Origin: Pelodictyon luteolum
Lineage (GTDB): Bacteria; Bacteroidota; Chlorobiia; Chlorobiales; Chlorobiaceae
Reading direction: 5' to 3'
Length of the DNA: 39,168 nt
NCBI GenBank assembly: GCA_020721225.1
Contig: DYNE01000022.1
Span: forward strand, 1 to 39,168
The notes below the pieces were generated by a model that ran no database searches, was not told the DNA's origin, and was given only the letters and a program-made list of their open reading frames with translations. Each line of letters starts with the position of its first letter. Position 1 is the stretch's first letter. A program made the position numbers and the translations under genes. This document shows positions 22,491-30,899 of the stretch, in pieces.

Positions 22491-23291
22491 TCAATCAGGC
22501 TGATAACTATGTACGCTGTTCTGCGCCGAAGGCATGTAATTTACTCCGAACCAGCAGACCAGAAGCACCAGAAAAGAGAGGGCAAGATACCACTGCAGTT
22601 TATTGCGGCCGGTTCCGTTTGCCGAAAGATGCAGATAACCGAGATAGGCAAGCCATGAAATAAATGCCCAGGTCTCCTTGGGATCCCAGGTCCAGTAATG
22701 ACCCCATGCCTCCTTTGCCCAGAGCGCACCGAACACCAGCCCGAACGTCAGCAAAACGAAGCCAAGAAGCGCAAGATAGTGCGATAACGAGTAGCCAAGC
22801 AGCTCCGTCTTTGAACGGAAGCCGGAATAGATGTTGTGCCAGGCAGCAGCTGAAGAGGCCGCGAGCAGCACGTATCCGACAAGATAGACAACCACATGAG
22901 GAATAAACCAGACACTCTGCAGGGCCGGCATGAGAGCCTTGTCGAACACATCGGGGTGGGCGAGGTTGATACCGAGAAAGAAAGCCGCCAGCACCATACA
23001 ATAATATTTAAGCCAGCCGATCTTCCACCGGTATTCGACAAGAAAACCAACTATCGGAATAAGCGCGGCATACCATAATCTTGTCTCTCCAAGGGTTCTC
23101 AAGGGCGGACGCTCGAGAGTAATCCAGTAAGAAACGATAAACCATCCGATAAACGCTGTTCCTGCCAGCATAACGGCATACGAAGGGTACCGCACTGCGG
23201 GATAACGGCGAACGAGAATCTGCAACAGGGAACCTGTCGCCCAGCATGCAATTGCAGAAAACGCGAAAACCGGAAAATCCGTAAGCGTCAT
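22491..23291 (-). CDS. ccsA: Cytochrome c biogenesis protein CcsA (haem handling, WWD domain)
   Basis: CcsA is the haem-exporting and ligating partner of ResB/Ccs1 in system II cytochrome c maturation. The 266-residue membrane protein has about eight hydrophobic segments and the WWD haem-binding motif WGHYWTWDPKETW (196-208). Two candidate external haem-ligand histidines are His132 (FIPHVVVY) and His260 near the C-terminus (NSVHSY). Its start overlaps the resB stop by 4 bases (23288-23291), so translation is coupled. Green sulfur bacteria rely on many c-type cytochromes for photosynthetic sulfide oxidation. Confidence 0.93.
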   Translation of the reverse strand: MTLTDFPVFAFSAIACWATGSLLQILVRRYPAVRYPSYAVMLAGTAFIGWFIVSYWITLERPPLRTLGETRLWYAALIPIVGFLVEYRWKIGWLKYYCMVLAAFFLGINLAHPDVFDKALMPALQSVWFIPHVVVYLVGYVLLAASSAAAWHNIYSGFRSKTELLGYSLSHYLALLGFVLLTFGLVFGALWAKEAWGHYWTWDPKETWAFISWLAYLGYLHLSANGTGRNKLQWYLALSFLVLLVCWFGVNYMPSAQNSVHSYQPD

Positions 23292-24520
23292 ACTCTCTCT
23301 CCCCGTTTCATTCCTTTCCAGAAAAACATTGCGTTACCGGCCATAATCATGAAAAAACCACAGTAAACCGCAGGAAGCCATGGGTCGCTTACCGCTTCGA
23401 TCAAACTCAATTGCGACCACCGGCCGGCTTTCTCGTCATAACCCATCTGATAGAGTTTCCACCCTTCATAGGTAACCGGCTTGTTGACTTCAAGCTCTGC
23501 GGTTCTCCTGCCGCTGCTGCCGCTGAGCACAACACCGGAACGGAAAACTTTTGGAGAGCCCGGAAACATCACGAGATAAAAACGGTCGAGCTGCACGACT
23601 CCCGGCTTGATAAAAGGGCTGCCGGTATTCAGCCATCTTTCGATACTTTTTCCCCCTGCGGTGATTCTTATTTTTGCATATGGAATACCTTTTTCCCCCT
23701 CTGCAGGGCGAGGAATACCGCTGCTGTCGGGAAGGGCGTGCGGCAGGTAATCCTGCACGGAAACGGCAAAGCCCGGCCAGACCGCCCTGTACCCCTTGCT
23801 CACCTCGGTACCTCCGGTTACCTCTCCCTGCATAACGCGGTCGTTGTCCGGATCATATAGCACTATCTGAGGGGCATACTCTTCAATGGAAAAATCATCG
23901 AGATAAACGGAAAAAGGAAGCTGCACCATGCGATTCTCCTGAGGGATATAAGCCCTGCTGTTCTCATGACCTTCATAAACAGGGATAATAACCCGTTGCA
24001 GATCCGAAGCGCCGGCAAGTCCGGATCCCAGTGCGATCCAGAATCCGCCGTGAAAGAGCATGAACTGAAGATTCGACAACCTGAACGGAATAATTTTCCA
24101 GACTACAGACAAACCGAGATTGCAGAGAAAGAAAAACACAACCAGAGAAAAAGGCCAACCGGAAAATATCCGGCTCAATCCGAGCCTTTCAGACAGCATG
24201 CTGCCGGACGAAATTCCCTGTGGAATAACGCCGCCAAGCAGGGAGAGAAACGCGATTGCAAAAATAAGTGAAAGCCCGAACGGTATGCCGCCCAGCCACA
24301 GAACGAAGTCATTAGTCCTGAATCCTGCTCCAAGCAGCACGATAAATGCCGCAAAAACAGCAAGAGACAGGGCATTGAAAGGCCAGGAAAGCATCCCGAC
24401 TCCCTGCCCTTGTGCGATATACTGCAGGACAAACCCCGCGGCCACGATAAAAACCGTAACGAGCGACGATAAACGATAACTCCGAATATCCCCTGACCAT
24501 CCATTCATGACTTTACTCAT
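23288..24520 (-). CDS. resB: Cytochrome c biogenesis protein ResB/Ccs1
   Basis: The 410-residue product has four clustered hydrophobic segments in the first 200 residues, a large soluble domain and one C-terminal membrane segment (LPAVYCGFFMIMAGNAMFFW), the ResB layout. The C-terminal sequence NKPVTYEGWKLYQMGYD is typical of the family. Together with CcsA it forms the system II haem lyase that attaches haem to apocytochromes on the outside of the membrane. It follows a small HTH gene by 10 bases and overlaps ccsA by 4 bases, giving a three-gene operon. Confidence 0.92.
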   Translation of the reverse strand: MSKVMNGWSGDIRSYRLSSLVTVFIVAAGFVLQYIAQGQGVGMLSWPFNALSLAVFAAFIVLLGAGFRTNDFVLWLGGIPFGLSLIFAIAFLSLLGGVIPQGISSGSMLSERLGLSRIFSGWPFSLVVFFFLCNLGLSVVWKIIPFRLSNLQFMLFHGGFWIALGSGLAGASDLQRVIIPVYEGHENSRAYIPQENRMVQLPFSVYLDDFSIEEYAPQIVLYDPDNDRVMQGEVTGGTEVSKGYRAVWPGFAVSVQDYLPHALPDSSGIPRPAEGEKGIPYAKIRITAGGKSIERWLNTGSPFIKPGVVQLDRFYLVMFPGSPKVFRSGVVLSGSSGRRTAELEVNKPVTYEGWKLYQMGYDEKAGRWSQLSLIEAVSDPWLPAVYCGFFMIMAGNAMFFWKGMKRGERV

Positions 24521-24530
24521 AACATCTTCT

Positions 24531-24863
24531 TTATGAACACTGATTCTCTTCCGCCGCAGAAGCGGTTTCCCCCTCCTTTTTCAGCAATTGACAGCATTTG
24601 CAGACAATAAAATGCAGTTCATCGACTGATGCGTCCTCACAGATTTTTCTCACCGCAGCCTTGATTTCCTGACGGTACATTCTTGTTCTCGGTAATTGCA
24701 GGCCACGCTTTTTATGGATATACTGGGAAACGGCAGCAGGTGTCACACCAAGTTTTTTGGCCGCCTGAGACTGCGTCATACCGGTTTTAACCAACTCGAT
24801 AGCCAGATCGGCCCGAATCTGAGGAAGATAATACCAAACCGCTTTTTCACAGGGAAATATCAC
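24531..24863 (-). CDS. HTH transcriptional regulator with conserved cysteines (COG2522-like)
   Basis: This 110-residue protein starts at GTG 24863. The N-terminus (IFPCEKAVWYYLPQIRADLA) followed by an XRE-type helix-turn-helix (TQSQAAKKLGVTPAAVSQYI) matches a family of small regulators common in archaea and anaerobes. The C-terminus carries a Cys cluster (VCKCCQLLKKEG). With Cys5 and the Cys at about residue 74, these could bind an iron-sulfur cluster or haem, though this is inference. It is the first gene of the operon with resB and ccsA and diverges from a haem-binding protein 55 bases away. It is therefore a candidate regulator of cytochrome c maturation and of itself. Confidence 0.8.
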   Translation of the reverse strand: MIFPCEKAVWYYLPQIRADLAIELVKTGMTQSQAAKKLGVTPAAVSQYIHKKRGLQLPRTRMYRQEIKAAVRKICEDASVDELHFIVCKCCQLLKKEGETASAAEENQCS

Positions 24864-24918
24864 TATAGTTATCGGTTTAACGTTTAAAAAAAAGAAATTC
24901 CTTCAACATCTTCAATTC
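24864..24918. promoter_or_regulatory. Compact divergent promoter between the HTH regulator and the haem protein
   Basis: Only 55 bases separate the two divergent starts. The AT-rich gap includes ACTATAGT, an 8-base palindrome overlapping the GTG start side of the regulator (about 24862-24869), and GTTTAACGTTTAAA. A single operator here could control both sides. Confidence 0.35.
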
Positions 24919-25407
24919 ATGAATGAGCACTCTCTCAAAACAGCGGCAAGCTGGCTTATCCTGACCCTCATTTTCATGCAGTTCATTCCGCTTGATCGCA
25001 TCAATCCTCCGGAAAACAACCCGCTGACAGCCCCTGCGGAAATCGTCGCCATTCTGAAAAAATCCTGTTACGATTGTCACTCCCATCAGACACGATGGCC
25101 TGCTCCGGCCTATATCGCACCGATATCATGGGCAGCAAATGCAAAGGTTGCAGCCGGACGCAGAGCCTTGAATTTTTCCCGATGGAGAGACAGCGACTCA
25201 GAAACAGCAGCACTCAGAATGCACGCAATCAGGAAAACGGTTCTTGACGGCACCACTCATGAACAATTGTACTACAGATGGAAACCGGCTTCACGGCTTA
25301 CTGAAGAAGAGCGAATCGTATTACTGAAATGGGTTGATAATTACGGTAGAGAACAGCAAACCGGATTTAAAAATTCAGGGAATACCCTTCAGGATAAAAG
25401 CTTTTGA
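24919..25407 (+). CDS. Small membrane-anchored c-type haem-binding protein
   Basis: The 162-residue product has one N-terminal hydrophobic segment (ASWLILTLIFMQFIPL), likely an uncleaved anchor, followed by a CYDCH haem attachment motif (Cys50, Cys53, His54). The sequence after it (SHQTRWPAPAYIAPISWA) and the C-terminal ASRLTEEERIVLLKWVDN match the haem-binding domain family PF14376, usually found in Bacteroidetes/Chlorobi. Haem would be attached on the periplasmic side by the neighbouring ResB/CcsA system. Its 3' end overlaps the convergent LOG gene by 41 bases. Confidence 0.87.
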   Translation: MNEHSLKTAASWLILTLIFMQFIPLDRINPPENNPLTAPAEIVAILKKSCYDCHSHQTRWPAPAYIAPISWAANAKVAAGRRALNFSRWRDSDSETAALRMHAIRKTVLDGTTHEQLYYRWKPASRLTEEERIVLLKWVDNYGREQQTGFKNSGNTLQDKSF

Positions 25408-26104
25408 TAATGGAGACCACTTTTTCCGGATCGTCTTCAAGATAAATAAAATCAAGATCGGATGCCTGAATATAGCCTCGCTCCCCAAGCATGGTTTTAC
25501 TTACCCATTGGTAAAATCCGTTCCAATACTCCCTGCCCATAAGAATAACCGGAAACCTTGCACTTTTTCCAGTCTGTATCAGGGTGATCGCCTCAGAAAA
25601 TTCATCGAGCGTACCAAAACCGCCGGGCAAAACCACAAACGCCTGGGAATATTTCAGAAACATGACCTTACGGACAAAAAAATACTGAAACGTCACCAGA
25701 CGGCCGTTATCGATAAAACTGTTGGGCTGCTGTTGATTGGGAAGTCGGATATTGAACCCTATGGAAATCCCGCCGGCCTGCCGGGCCCCCTTGTTGGCCG
25801 CTTCCATAACTCCCGGTCCCCCTCCGGTGATAACGGCAAATCCTTCACGGGCAAGACCCGCACCAATCTCTTCGGCAAGCAGATACTCAACGCTCCCGGC
25901 ATCGACCCTGGTGGAACCGAAAACCGTAACGGCAGGACCGGTATCGGACATGATCTCGAAACCGCTGACGAATTCAGCCATAATTTTAAAAACCCGCCAC
26001 CCGTCAACCATGAAATCGTTTTCCTTTCCGGTTCCGGGAAAACCGATCAGCGGGTCACGATTCGTTTTTTCATGCCCATGCCCTGTCGGTAAGCGGCTGT
26101 TCAT
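25367..26104 (-). CDS. LOG family protein (TIGR00730-type Rossmann fold)
   Basis: The 245-residue product has both LOG signatures: [14 protein letters not shown] (from residue 94) and [13 protein letters not shown] (from residue 160). LOG proteins cleave ribose-5'-phosphate from nucleoside monophosphates in cytokinin activation in plants; bacterial members include AMP or pyrimidine nucleosidases. The first 50 residues are longer than usual. The start overlaps the glutamine amidotransferase stop by 4 bases (ATGA). The last 41 bases overlap the convergent haem-protein gene. Confidence 0.88.
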   Translation of the reverse strand: MNSRLPTGHGHEKTNRDPLIGFPGTGKENDFMVDGWRVFKIMAEFVSGFEIMSDTGPAVTVFGSTRVDAGSVEYLLAEEIGAGLAREGFAVITGGGPGVMEAANKGARQAGGISIGFNIRLPNQQQPNSFIDNGRLVTFQYFFVRKVMFLKYSQAFVVLPGGFGTLDEFSEAITLIQTGKSARFPVILMGREYWNGFYQWVSKTMLGERGYIQASDLDFIYLEDDPEKVVSIIKSFYPEGYSLNF

Positions 26105-26670
26105 GACGGCAGTTCCAGAAAATTTACAATAATCTTTTTTCCCTCTTCGGTCATGATCGATTCAGGATGGAACTGAACGCCATAAAGCCGTAACGCGATG
26201 CAATCCATACCCATTATGGTTCCGTCTTCCGTCCAGGCCCTGACAACAAGCGTATCGGGAAGCGTCTCTCTCTCGACGATGAGAGAGTGATAGCGTGTTG
26301 CGATAAATGGATTGTCAACGCCATGGAAAATACCCGTATTATCATGGTATACCATCGAGGTTTTTCCATGCATGATCTGTTTCGCCCTGACAACTTTGCC
26401 TCCAAGTGCAGCACCGATCGACTGATGTCCCAGACAAACGCCAAGGAGAGGAATTCTGCCATCCAGAGCTTTAATAAGCGGTACCGATATGCCTGCATCA
26501 TCGGGAGTACCTGGACCGGGAGAAATCACGATTTTATCGGGAGCACGCCGAAAGATCTCTTCAACGGTTATCTCGTCATTCCTGTAAACCTCTACGGACG
26601 CTCCGGACTCCCCTATATATTGAACAAGGTTATAGGTAAACGAATCATAATTATCTATAACGAGAACCAT
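26101..26670 (-). CDS. Anthranilate/aminodeoxychorismate synthase glutamine amidotransferase subunit
   Basis: This class I glutamine amidotransferase supplies ammonia to TrpE or PabB. The 189-residue product from ATG 26670 starts [18 protein letters not shown], has the [11 protein letters not shown] segment, and the catalytic residues Cys79 (GVCLGHQ), His168 and Glu170 (VQFHPES). Whether it serves tryptophan (TrpG), folate (PabA) or both cannot be told from sequence, so no symbol is assigned. An upstream in-frame TTG at 26679 would add three residues. It starts 19 bases after the GlmU-like stop and overlaps the LOG gene by 4 bases. Confidence 0.93.
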   Translation of the reverse strand: MVLVIDNYDSFTYNLVQYIGESGASVEVYRNDEITVEEIFRRAPDKIVISPGPGTPDDAGISVPLIKALDGRIPLLGVCLGHQSIGAALGGKVVRAKQIMHGKTSMVYHDNTGIFHGVDNPFIATRYHSLIVERETLPDTLVVRAWTEDGTIMGMDCIALRLYGVQFHPESIMTEEGKKIIVNFLELPS

Positions 26671-26689
26671 ACGGAACAACAGTTAATAA

Positions 26690-27946
26690 TTAAATAAAAC
26701 ACTTCCGGCCATGCTCTCTGGCAGCGACAAAACGAAACATGGTTTCATAGGCGCTGCTCATGGCAACCTGCCGACGTCCCATAACCTTTCGGGCCGTTTC
26801 CACCGCTTTTTCGATCAAATAGGTCTCAAACCCATCTGCCGCGCTCCCCCAGGTAAACGACGAAACCTCTTTGGGAGGGAACCCTCCGCCGAAAATATTT
26901 GCTCCGGTACCGACTATCGTCCCGGTATTGAACATCGAATTAATCGAACATTTCGCGTGATCCCCCATGAGAAGCCCCAGAAACTGCAATCCGGTCGAAA
27001 CTTCACACCCGTCTATCACAAGCTTGACGTTACTGTAATTATTTTTAAGATCGGAAGTATTGGTCCCCGCTCCAAGATTGCACCATGAAGAAATATAGGA
27101 ATGCCCGAGAAAACCATCATGCTGTTTATTGGCAAACGGTTCTATCAACGAGTCCTCAACCTCCCCTCCGACTTTTGAAGCAGTACCCACAAACACATTG
27201 CTGTACACTCTCGATCCGGCTTTTACGCGCGAGCAGGGAGAAAGAAAAACATTCTGCATCAGCACCGCCTGCGGTTCAACGACAGCACCCGGGCCGACAG
27301 CGATAAAACCATCCTCCGCATCGAGCACCGCTCCTGCCTTTACGATGGCTCCGGGAGCAATAAATATATTGGAACGATTGACAATAGCCGCTGATGGGTG
27401 GATATCGCCGTCAATACGACCAGGTTCAAGCTGTTCGGCATCCCGCTCCATTTCTTCGGTATGATAAGCCATAACATCCCAGACATTCCCGATAAGTCGA
27501 AAGCCGCTGACCTGCTGAACGGCGAGTCCTGCCGCCAGAAAACCCGAGTCCAGAAGATCCGGCAGTTTCCCATCCGGCAGATCCGATAACCTGCTGCGGT
27601 GCAGACGGGCAAAAAGCAGATCGTCACCCTGCATCAACGCATTTCCGGGATCCAGAGCCCCATGTACGATGATCTCCGTTACACTTTTATCGCAAAGCAG
27701 TCGGCCATTGACAAGAAAAAGTTCATCCTGTTCTATGCTGTTAACCATACTCTCCGGATACCGTTCACGGTAAAACGGCGCAAGATACGTTCTGAGGTGC
27801 CAGGTCAGCCTGACCCTTTCAGCAATCGAATCTTCAAGCTTCTGCGCCAGCGAGCGAAAACCGGTAAAGAGACCGTACGCGGGCTTGAAGTTCACCAGTG
27901 GTTTCAACCTGGAAACCTTTTCATCTTCAAAAACCAGATACTGCAT
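26690..27946 (-). CDS. GlmU-like sugar-phosphate acyl/nucleotidyltransferase (Bacteroidetes/Chlorobi type)
   Basis: The 418-residue product has a left-handed beta-helix of hexapeptide repeats from about residue 185 to 345 (DGDIHPSAAIVNRSNIFIAPG, continuing VKAGAVLDAEDGFIAVGPG), resembling the acetyltransferase half of GlmU. The conserved TSDLKNNYSNVK and LMGDHAKCSINSMFNTGT segments match the alternative GlmU family described for Bacteroidetes. The N-terminal 180 residues lack the classic glycine-rich pyrophosphorylase motif, so the nucleotidyltransferase activity is uncertain. It could supply UDP-GlcNAc or another activated sugar for envelope synthesis. It follows the lipid kinase by 34 bases. 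Confidence 0.85.
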   Translation of the reverse strand: MQYLVFEDEKVSRLKPLVNFKPAYGLFTGFRSLAQKLEDSIAERVRLTWHLRTYLAPFYRERYPESMVNSIEQDELFLVNGRLLCDKSVTEIIVHGALDPGNALMQGDDLLFARLHRSRLSDLPDGKLPDLLDSGFLAAGLAVQQVSGFRLIGNVWDVMAYHTEEMERDAEQLEPGRIDGDIHPSAAIVNRSNIFIAPGAIVKAGAVLDAEDGFIAVGPGAVVEPQAVLMQNVFLSPCSRVKAGSRVYSNVFVGTASKVGGEVEDSLIEPFANKQHDGFLGHSYISSWCNLGAGTNTSDLKNNYSNVKLVIDGCEVSTGLQFLGLLMGDHAKCSINSMFNTGTIVGTGANIFGGGFPPKEVSSFTWGSAADGFETYLIEKAVETARKVMGRRQVAMSSAYETMFRFVAAREHGRKCFI

Positions 27947-27980
27947 AAATCACCTATCAGATTTTTCTTTTTTTCATCAG

Positions 27981-28886
27981 TCAGGAGAAAACCCTGAGAG
28001 CGCCGGGAACAACCGAAATCCTGATTTTTCCCTGGATATGCTCAAAAACCTCTCCGTCCATGTGCATCATTTCCGAATCCGGAATCGTAACTTCGACCGA
28101 GCTGGCCTTGCAGTAGATAACCCTGGAATCAAAAATCTGACTACCCCGGAGATACTTGATGACATAACCCAAAAACAATACATTCGGAATGGATTTCAGA
28201 ATACATACATCAAGGAGCCCATCTGCAGGATCGGCTTCAGGCGCAATACGAAATTTCCCGCCTTCGACTTTTCCGTTCGAGACAGAAAAAGCAAAAACAG
28301 GCTCATGCATTTCATAAACAGAATCCGGAGAAGTGATTTTAATATGCATTTTTAACGGAGTATAACCAATGAGAACGCTGAAAAGGGCATGTATATAACC
28401 AAGCTCTCCTTTCGCCCAGATTGTCCGTCTGACCGTTCCTGCGATTCTTCCGGTAAAACCGATACCGAGAGAATTCACAAAATAACGGTGCTTGTCTCCG
28501 TTAAAAAGAACGCTTCCCAGATCAACCGTTCTGCTTTGTCCGGAAAAACAAGCCGGCATGTTCTTCACTGCACTCCCGCCATGCTGCAACGTCTTGATAA
28601 AATCGTTAGCGGATCCAATGGGAATGACTCCTATCGGCAAATCACTGCCAAACGATGCATTAACCACTTCATGAAGTGTTCCATCTCCACCGCAGGCAAC
28701 CAGACAGTCGCTCTCCTGACAAGCCTCGCGCGCAATATCACCCGCATGCCCCGCATAGGCAGTACGTTTCACGACGGCGGCGTGCATGCCCGAAACCATA
28801 TTCCTGAGCCAGGGCTCCCGCACTGCAGCGCGCCCTTTATCGGCAGCCGGGTTAAAAATAAAGGTATAACGCAACGTATCCATCAC
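27981..28886 (-). CDS. Diacylglycerol kinase-like lipid kinase (YegS/DgkB family)
   Basis: The 301-residue product begins with the FIFNPAADKG segment and has the catalytic CGGDGTLHEVVN motif (GGDGT at 66-70) and IGVIPIGSANDFIK, the signatures of the diacylglycerol kinase catalytic domain. The C-terminal part has the usual second domain (PEADPADGLLDVCI). It probably phosphorylates a membrane lipid such as diacylglycerol, on the cytoplasmic face. The first codon overlaps the phosphatase stop (ATGA), so the two are translationally coupled. Confidence 0.92.
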   Translation of the reverse strand: MMDTLRYTFIFNPAADKGRAAVREPWLRNMVSGMHAAVVKRTAYAGHAGDIAREACQESDCLVACGGDGTLHEVVNASFGSDLPIGVIPIGSANDFIKTLQHGGSAVKNMPACFSGQSRTVDLGSVLFNGDKHRYFVNSLGIGFTGRIAGTVRRTIWAKGELGYIHALFSVLIGYTPLKMHIKITSPDSVYEMHEPVFAFSVSNGKVEGGKFRIAPEADPADGLLDVCILKSIPNVLFLGYVIKYLRGSQIFDSRVIYCKASSVEVTIPDSEMMHMDGEVFEHIQGKIRISVVPGALRVFS

Positions 28887-29404
28887 TTCACCTTCTGAAA
28901 AGCATTTTGGGTATAAACGGGTGACCCCTCATCACAAAAGGCTACCAGATTTCGAAGAATATGATCGGAAGCAAGAAAAAGATCATCCCGGACCTGTTCG
29001 AACTCCCTGTACGTCCCATAATAGGGATCCTGAATTTCTTCATCCGCGCGCCCCGGTACGAACGACATCACGAGTCGAACTCTCGGCTTTTCGCAAAACC
29101 CGGTCAACCTGCTTACATCCTCATAATTCTCGCAGTCCATCACAAAAATCCAGTCGTAATCAAACAGATCGAGTTCATCGATACCACGAGCACAAATCGA
29201 CGATATATCAACGCCGACACGAGCCGTTGCAGCAGCAGATCGTGGATCCGGCGATGAACCCTGCTGATAAGAGCGGGTACCCGCTGACTCGACAGAAAAT
29301 AAATGGCCAAAGCCATACCTTTCCACGTAACTGTAAAAAATACCCTCAGCCATGGGAGAACGGCAGATATTTTCATAACAGACAAATAAAATCCTGATAG
29401 CCAC
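28883..29404 (-). CDS. Low-molecular-weight protein tyrosine phosphatase family protein
   Basis: From a proposed GTG start at 29404 the product is 173 residues with the P-loop VCYENICRSPMAEG (Cys9, Arg15) and the general-acid region DPYYGTYREFEQVRDD near the C-terminus. This family dephosphorylates tyrosine residues, often acting with bacterial tyrosine kinases in polysaccharide export; arsenate reductase relatives are the main alternative. The frame remains open up to a TTG at 29476, and no ribosome binding site decides the start. It is the first gene of a five-gene minus-strand operon ending with the LOG gene. Confidence 0.87.
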   Translation of the reverse strand: MAIRILFVCYENICRSPMAEGIFYSYVERYGFGHLFSVESAGTRSYQQGSSPDPRSAAATARVGVDISSICARGIDELDLFDYDWIFVMDCENYEDVSRLTGFCEKPRVRLVMSFVPGRADEEIQDPYYGTYREFEQVRDDLFLASDHILRNLVAFCDEGSPVYTQNAFQKVK

Positions 29405-29586
29405 TGGTGTTTTATTTACATTTATCAGCACAATACTACTTATACCTGATAAAAAATGATTATTTTTATCTATCAAAAGTCATTTTAATACAAGAAACAC
29501 ACCAATTCACTGTTAGAATCCATAGAATAAACAGGTAAAAGCAGTGCATCCCTCACAAAGGATTTCTATTAATCCGGAAAACCGCC
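29405..29586. promoter_or_regulatory. Divergent intergenic region, phosphatase operon and first twin regulator
   Basis: This AT-rich 182-base gap must contain the promoter of the minus-strand phosphatase operon and that of the plus-strand regulator at 29587. Codons of the extended phosphatase frame (29405-29476) may overlap it. No clear operator or hairpin is visible. Confidence 0.3.
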
Positions 29587-30789
29587 ATGAAACGATGCCC
29601 GGCATCACATCTCCCAATAAGAGAAGAGCCTGAATGGAGGGCAATCCACAACGACGGTGGATATGAAACCATTTTCAGACTTATCGGCAGCGATATCATT
29701 CATTGTAAACATCGATCAGATAACGGAAACATCGTTCTATCGAACATCGATTCAAAAAAATTCCTCTCCATTCTCGAAAATCTGAACCTGCTTCACAGGC
29801 CGATTTATCTGCTCATCGATTTGGAAAACGTAACCGACATCGGATACCAATACAGAAACGATTTCCTGAATTTTGCCTTTAACTGGGGTAAAAACATAAC
29901 GATGCTCGTTTTGTACAATGTACGCGACGAGATACGAAACCGTCTTGAATGTTTCAGCGCAATAGCTCCTGAAAAAATCCATATGACGTTTGCGAACAGC
30001 TATCGAGATGGACTTGATCTCATCCTGAAGCTACCCGAATACTCCTCTCTCGAAAAACCGGAACCCCTGGAAAAAAAAGAATCCGAACAGTTGAAAAACA
30101 GACTGCTCGCCTCCATCACGAGAATTTCGCTACTCGATCTGCTTGACCAACCCATTCAACCCTCGCCTGTCGAAAATGAGTATTATGCCTATTTTATGGC
30201 CGTGGAGGAGTTCCGCAAAGACATGATAAGCAAGCGAAAGGTCGATAGTGAACGAAAAAAAGAAATCCGGCAGGAATATGAACAGCACTATAAAGAGCAG
30301 CTTGCTGACCTGCAGCACAAAATCGATCTGCACAAAAAACAGGTACAAGATTACACAAACACACTGACGGCACTCAACAACGAAATTACTTTACGTAATG
30401 AAAAACTGATGCAGCTGAATGCTGTCGATGCAGAAAAAAAAACGATAGCCGAGCAGTTATGCAAGCAACTGCACTCCATTGACAAAAGCAACAATTTCGA
30501 AAAATTGTGCCCGGATATGTCTGATAAAAATCCGATCACCGAACACTACAATCTGAATCTGACCGCCAGCGATACCCGTTTCCTCGACCAACTGAAAAAA
30601 AAACACCCCTTTCTGACCAGCAACGATGTAAAAATCTGTCTGCTTGTCAGAAAAAACTACAGCACAAAAGTGATTGCCCGCCTCAATGCGACATCAACCA
30701 GAAGCATAGAAAGCATCCGGTACAGGTTGCATAAAAAACTCGGACTGCAAAAAAATCAATCAATTAAAGCGTATCTCTGCTGTTTTTAA
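29587..30789 (+). CDS. Twin regulator 1: novel N-terminal domain, coiled coil, LuxR-type HTH
   Basis: The 400-residue protein has no family name I recognise over its whole length. Residues about 15-155 form an alternating strand/helix domain (LIGSDIIH, RPIYLLIDLENV, ITMLVLYNVRDE, FSAIAPEKIHMTF), whose pattern resembles STAS/SpoIIAA-like domains, but this is inference. Residues about 205-290 are highly charged and helical, likely a coiled coil for dimerisation. Residues about 323-400 are an HTH of the LuxR/GerE type as found in Bacteroidetes/Chlorobi regulators (FLTSNDVKICLLVRKNYSTK, then VIARLNATSTRSIESIRYRL and HKKLGL). It has no receiver domain. A homologous gene follows 110 bases downstream. 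The ribosome binding site is weak. Confidence 0.75.
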   Translation: MKRCPASHLPIREEPEWRAIHNDGGYETIFRLIGSDIIHCKHRSDNGNIVLSNIDSKKFLSILENLNLLHRPIYLLIDLENVTDIGYQYRNDFLNFAFNWGKNITMLVLYNVRDEIRNRLECFSAIAPEKIHMTFANSYRDGLDLILKLPEYSSLEKPEPLEKKESEQLKNRLLASITRISLLDLLDQPIQPSPVENEYYAYFMAVEEFRKDMISKRKVDSERKKEIRQEYEQHYKEQLADLQHKIDLHKKQVQDYTNTLTALNNEITLRNEKLMQLNAVDAEKKTIAEQLCKQLHSIDKSNNFEKLCPDMSDKNPITEHYNLNLTASDTRFLDQLKKKHPFLTSNDVKICLLVRKNYSTKVIARLNATSTRSIESIRYRLHKKLGLQKNQSIKAYLCCF

Positions 30790-30821
30790 AAAATACAAAC
30801 GACAACAGTATTTTTTAAAAA
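30783..30821. promoter_or_regulatory. Perfect 14-bp inverted repeat between the twin regulator genes
   Basis: The arms TTTTTAAAAAATAC (30783-30796) and GTATTTTTTAAAAA (30808-30821) are exact reverse complements with an 11-base loop. The left arm overlaps the stop codon of twin regulator 1. It could be a terminator hairpin, since a T-run lies in the right arm, or an operator for autoregulation of twin regulator 2, whose start is 79 bases downstream. It contains few G/C pairs, so it would be a weak terminator. Confidence 0.55.
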
Positions 30822-30899
30822 AAAACGATAACAATCTTTGACTACTTTAAAATAATTCGCCATATTACTTTTTATATCACGTCAGAGAATCTATAAACC

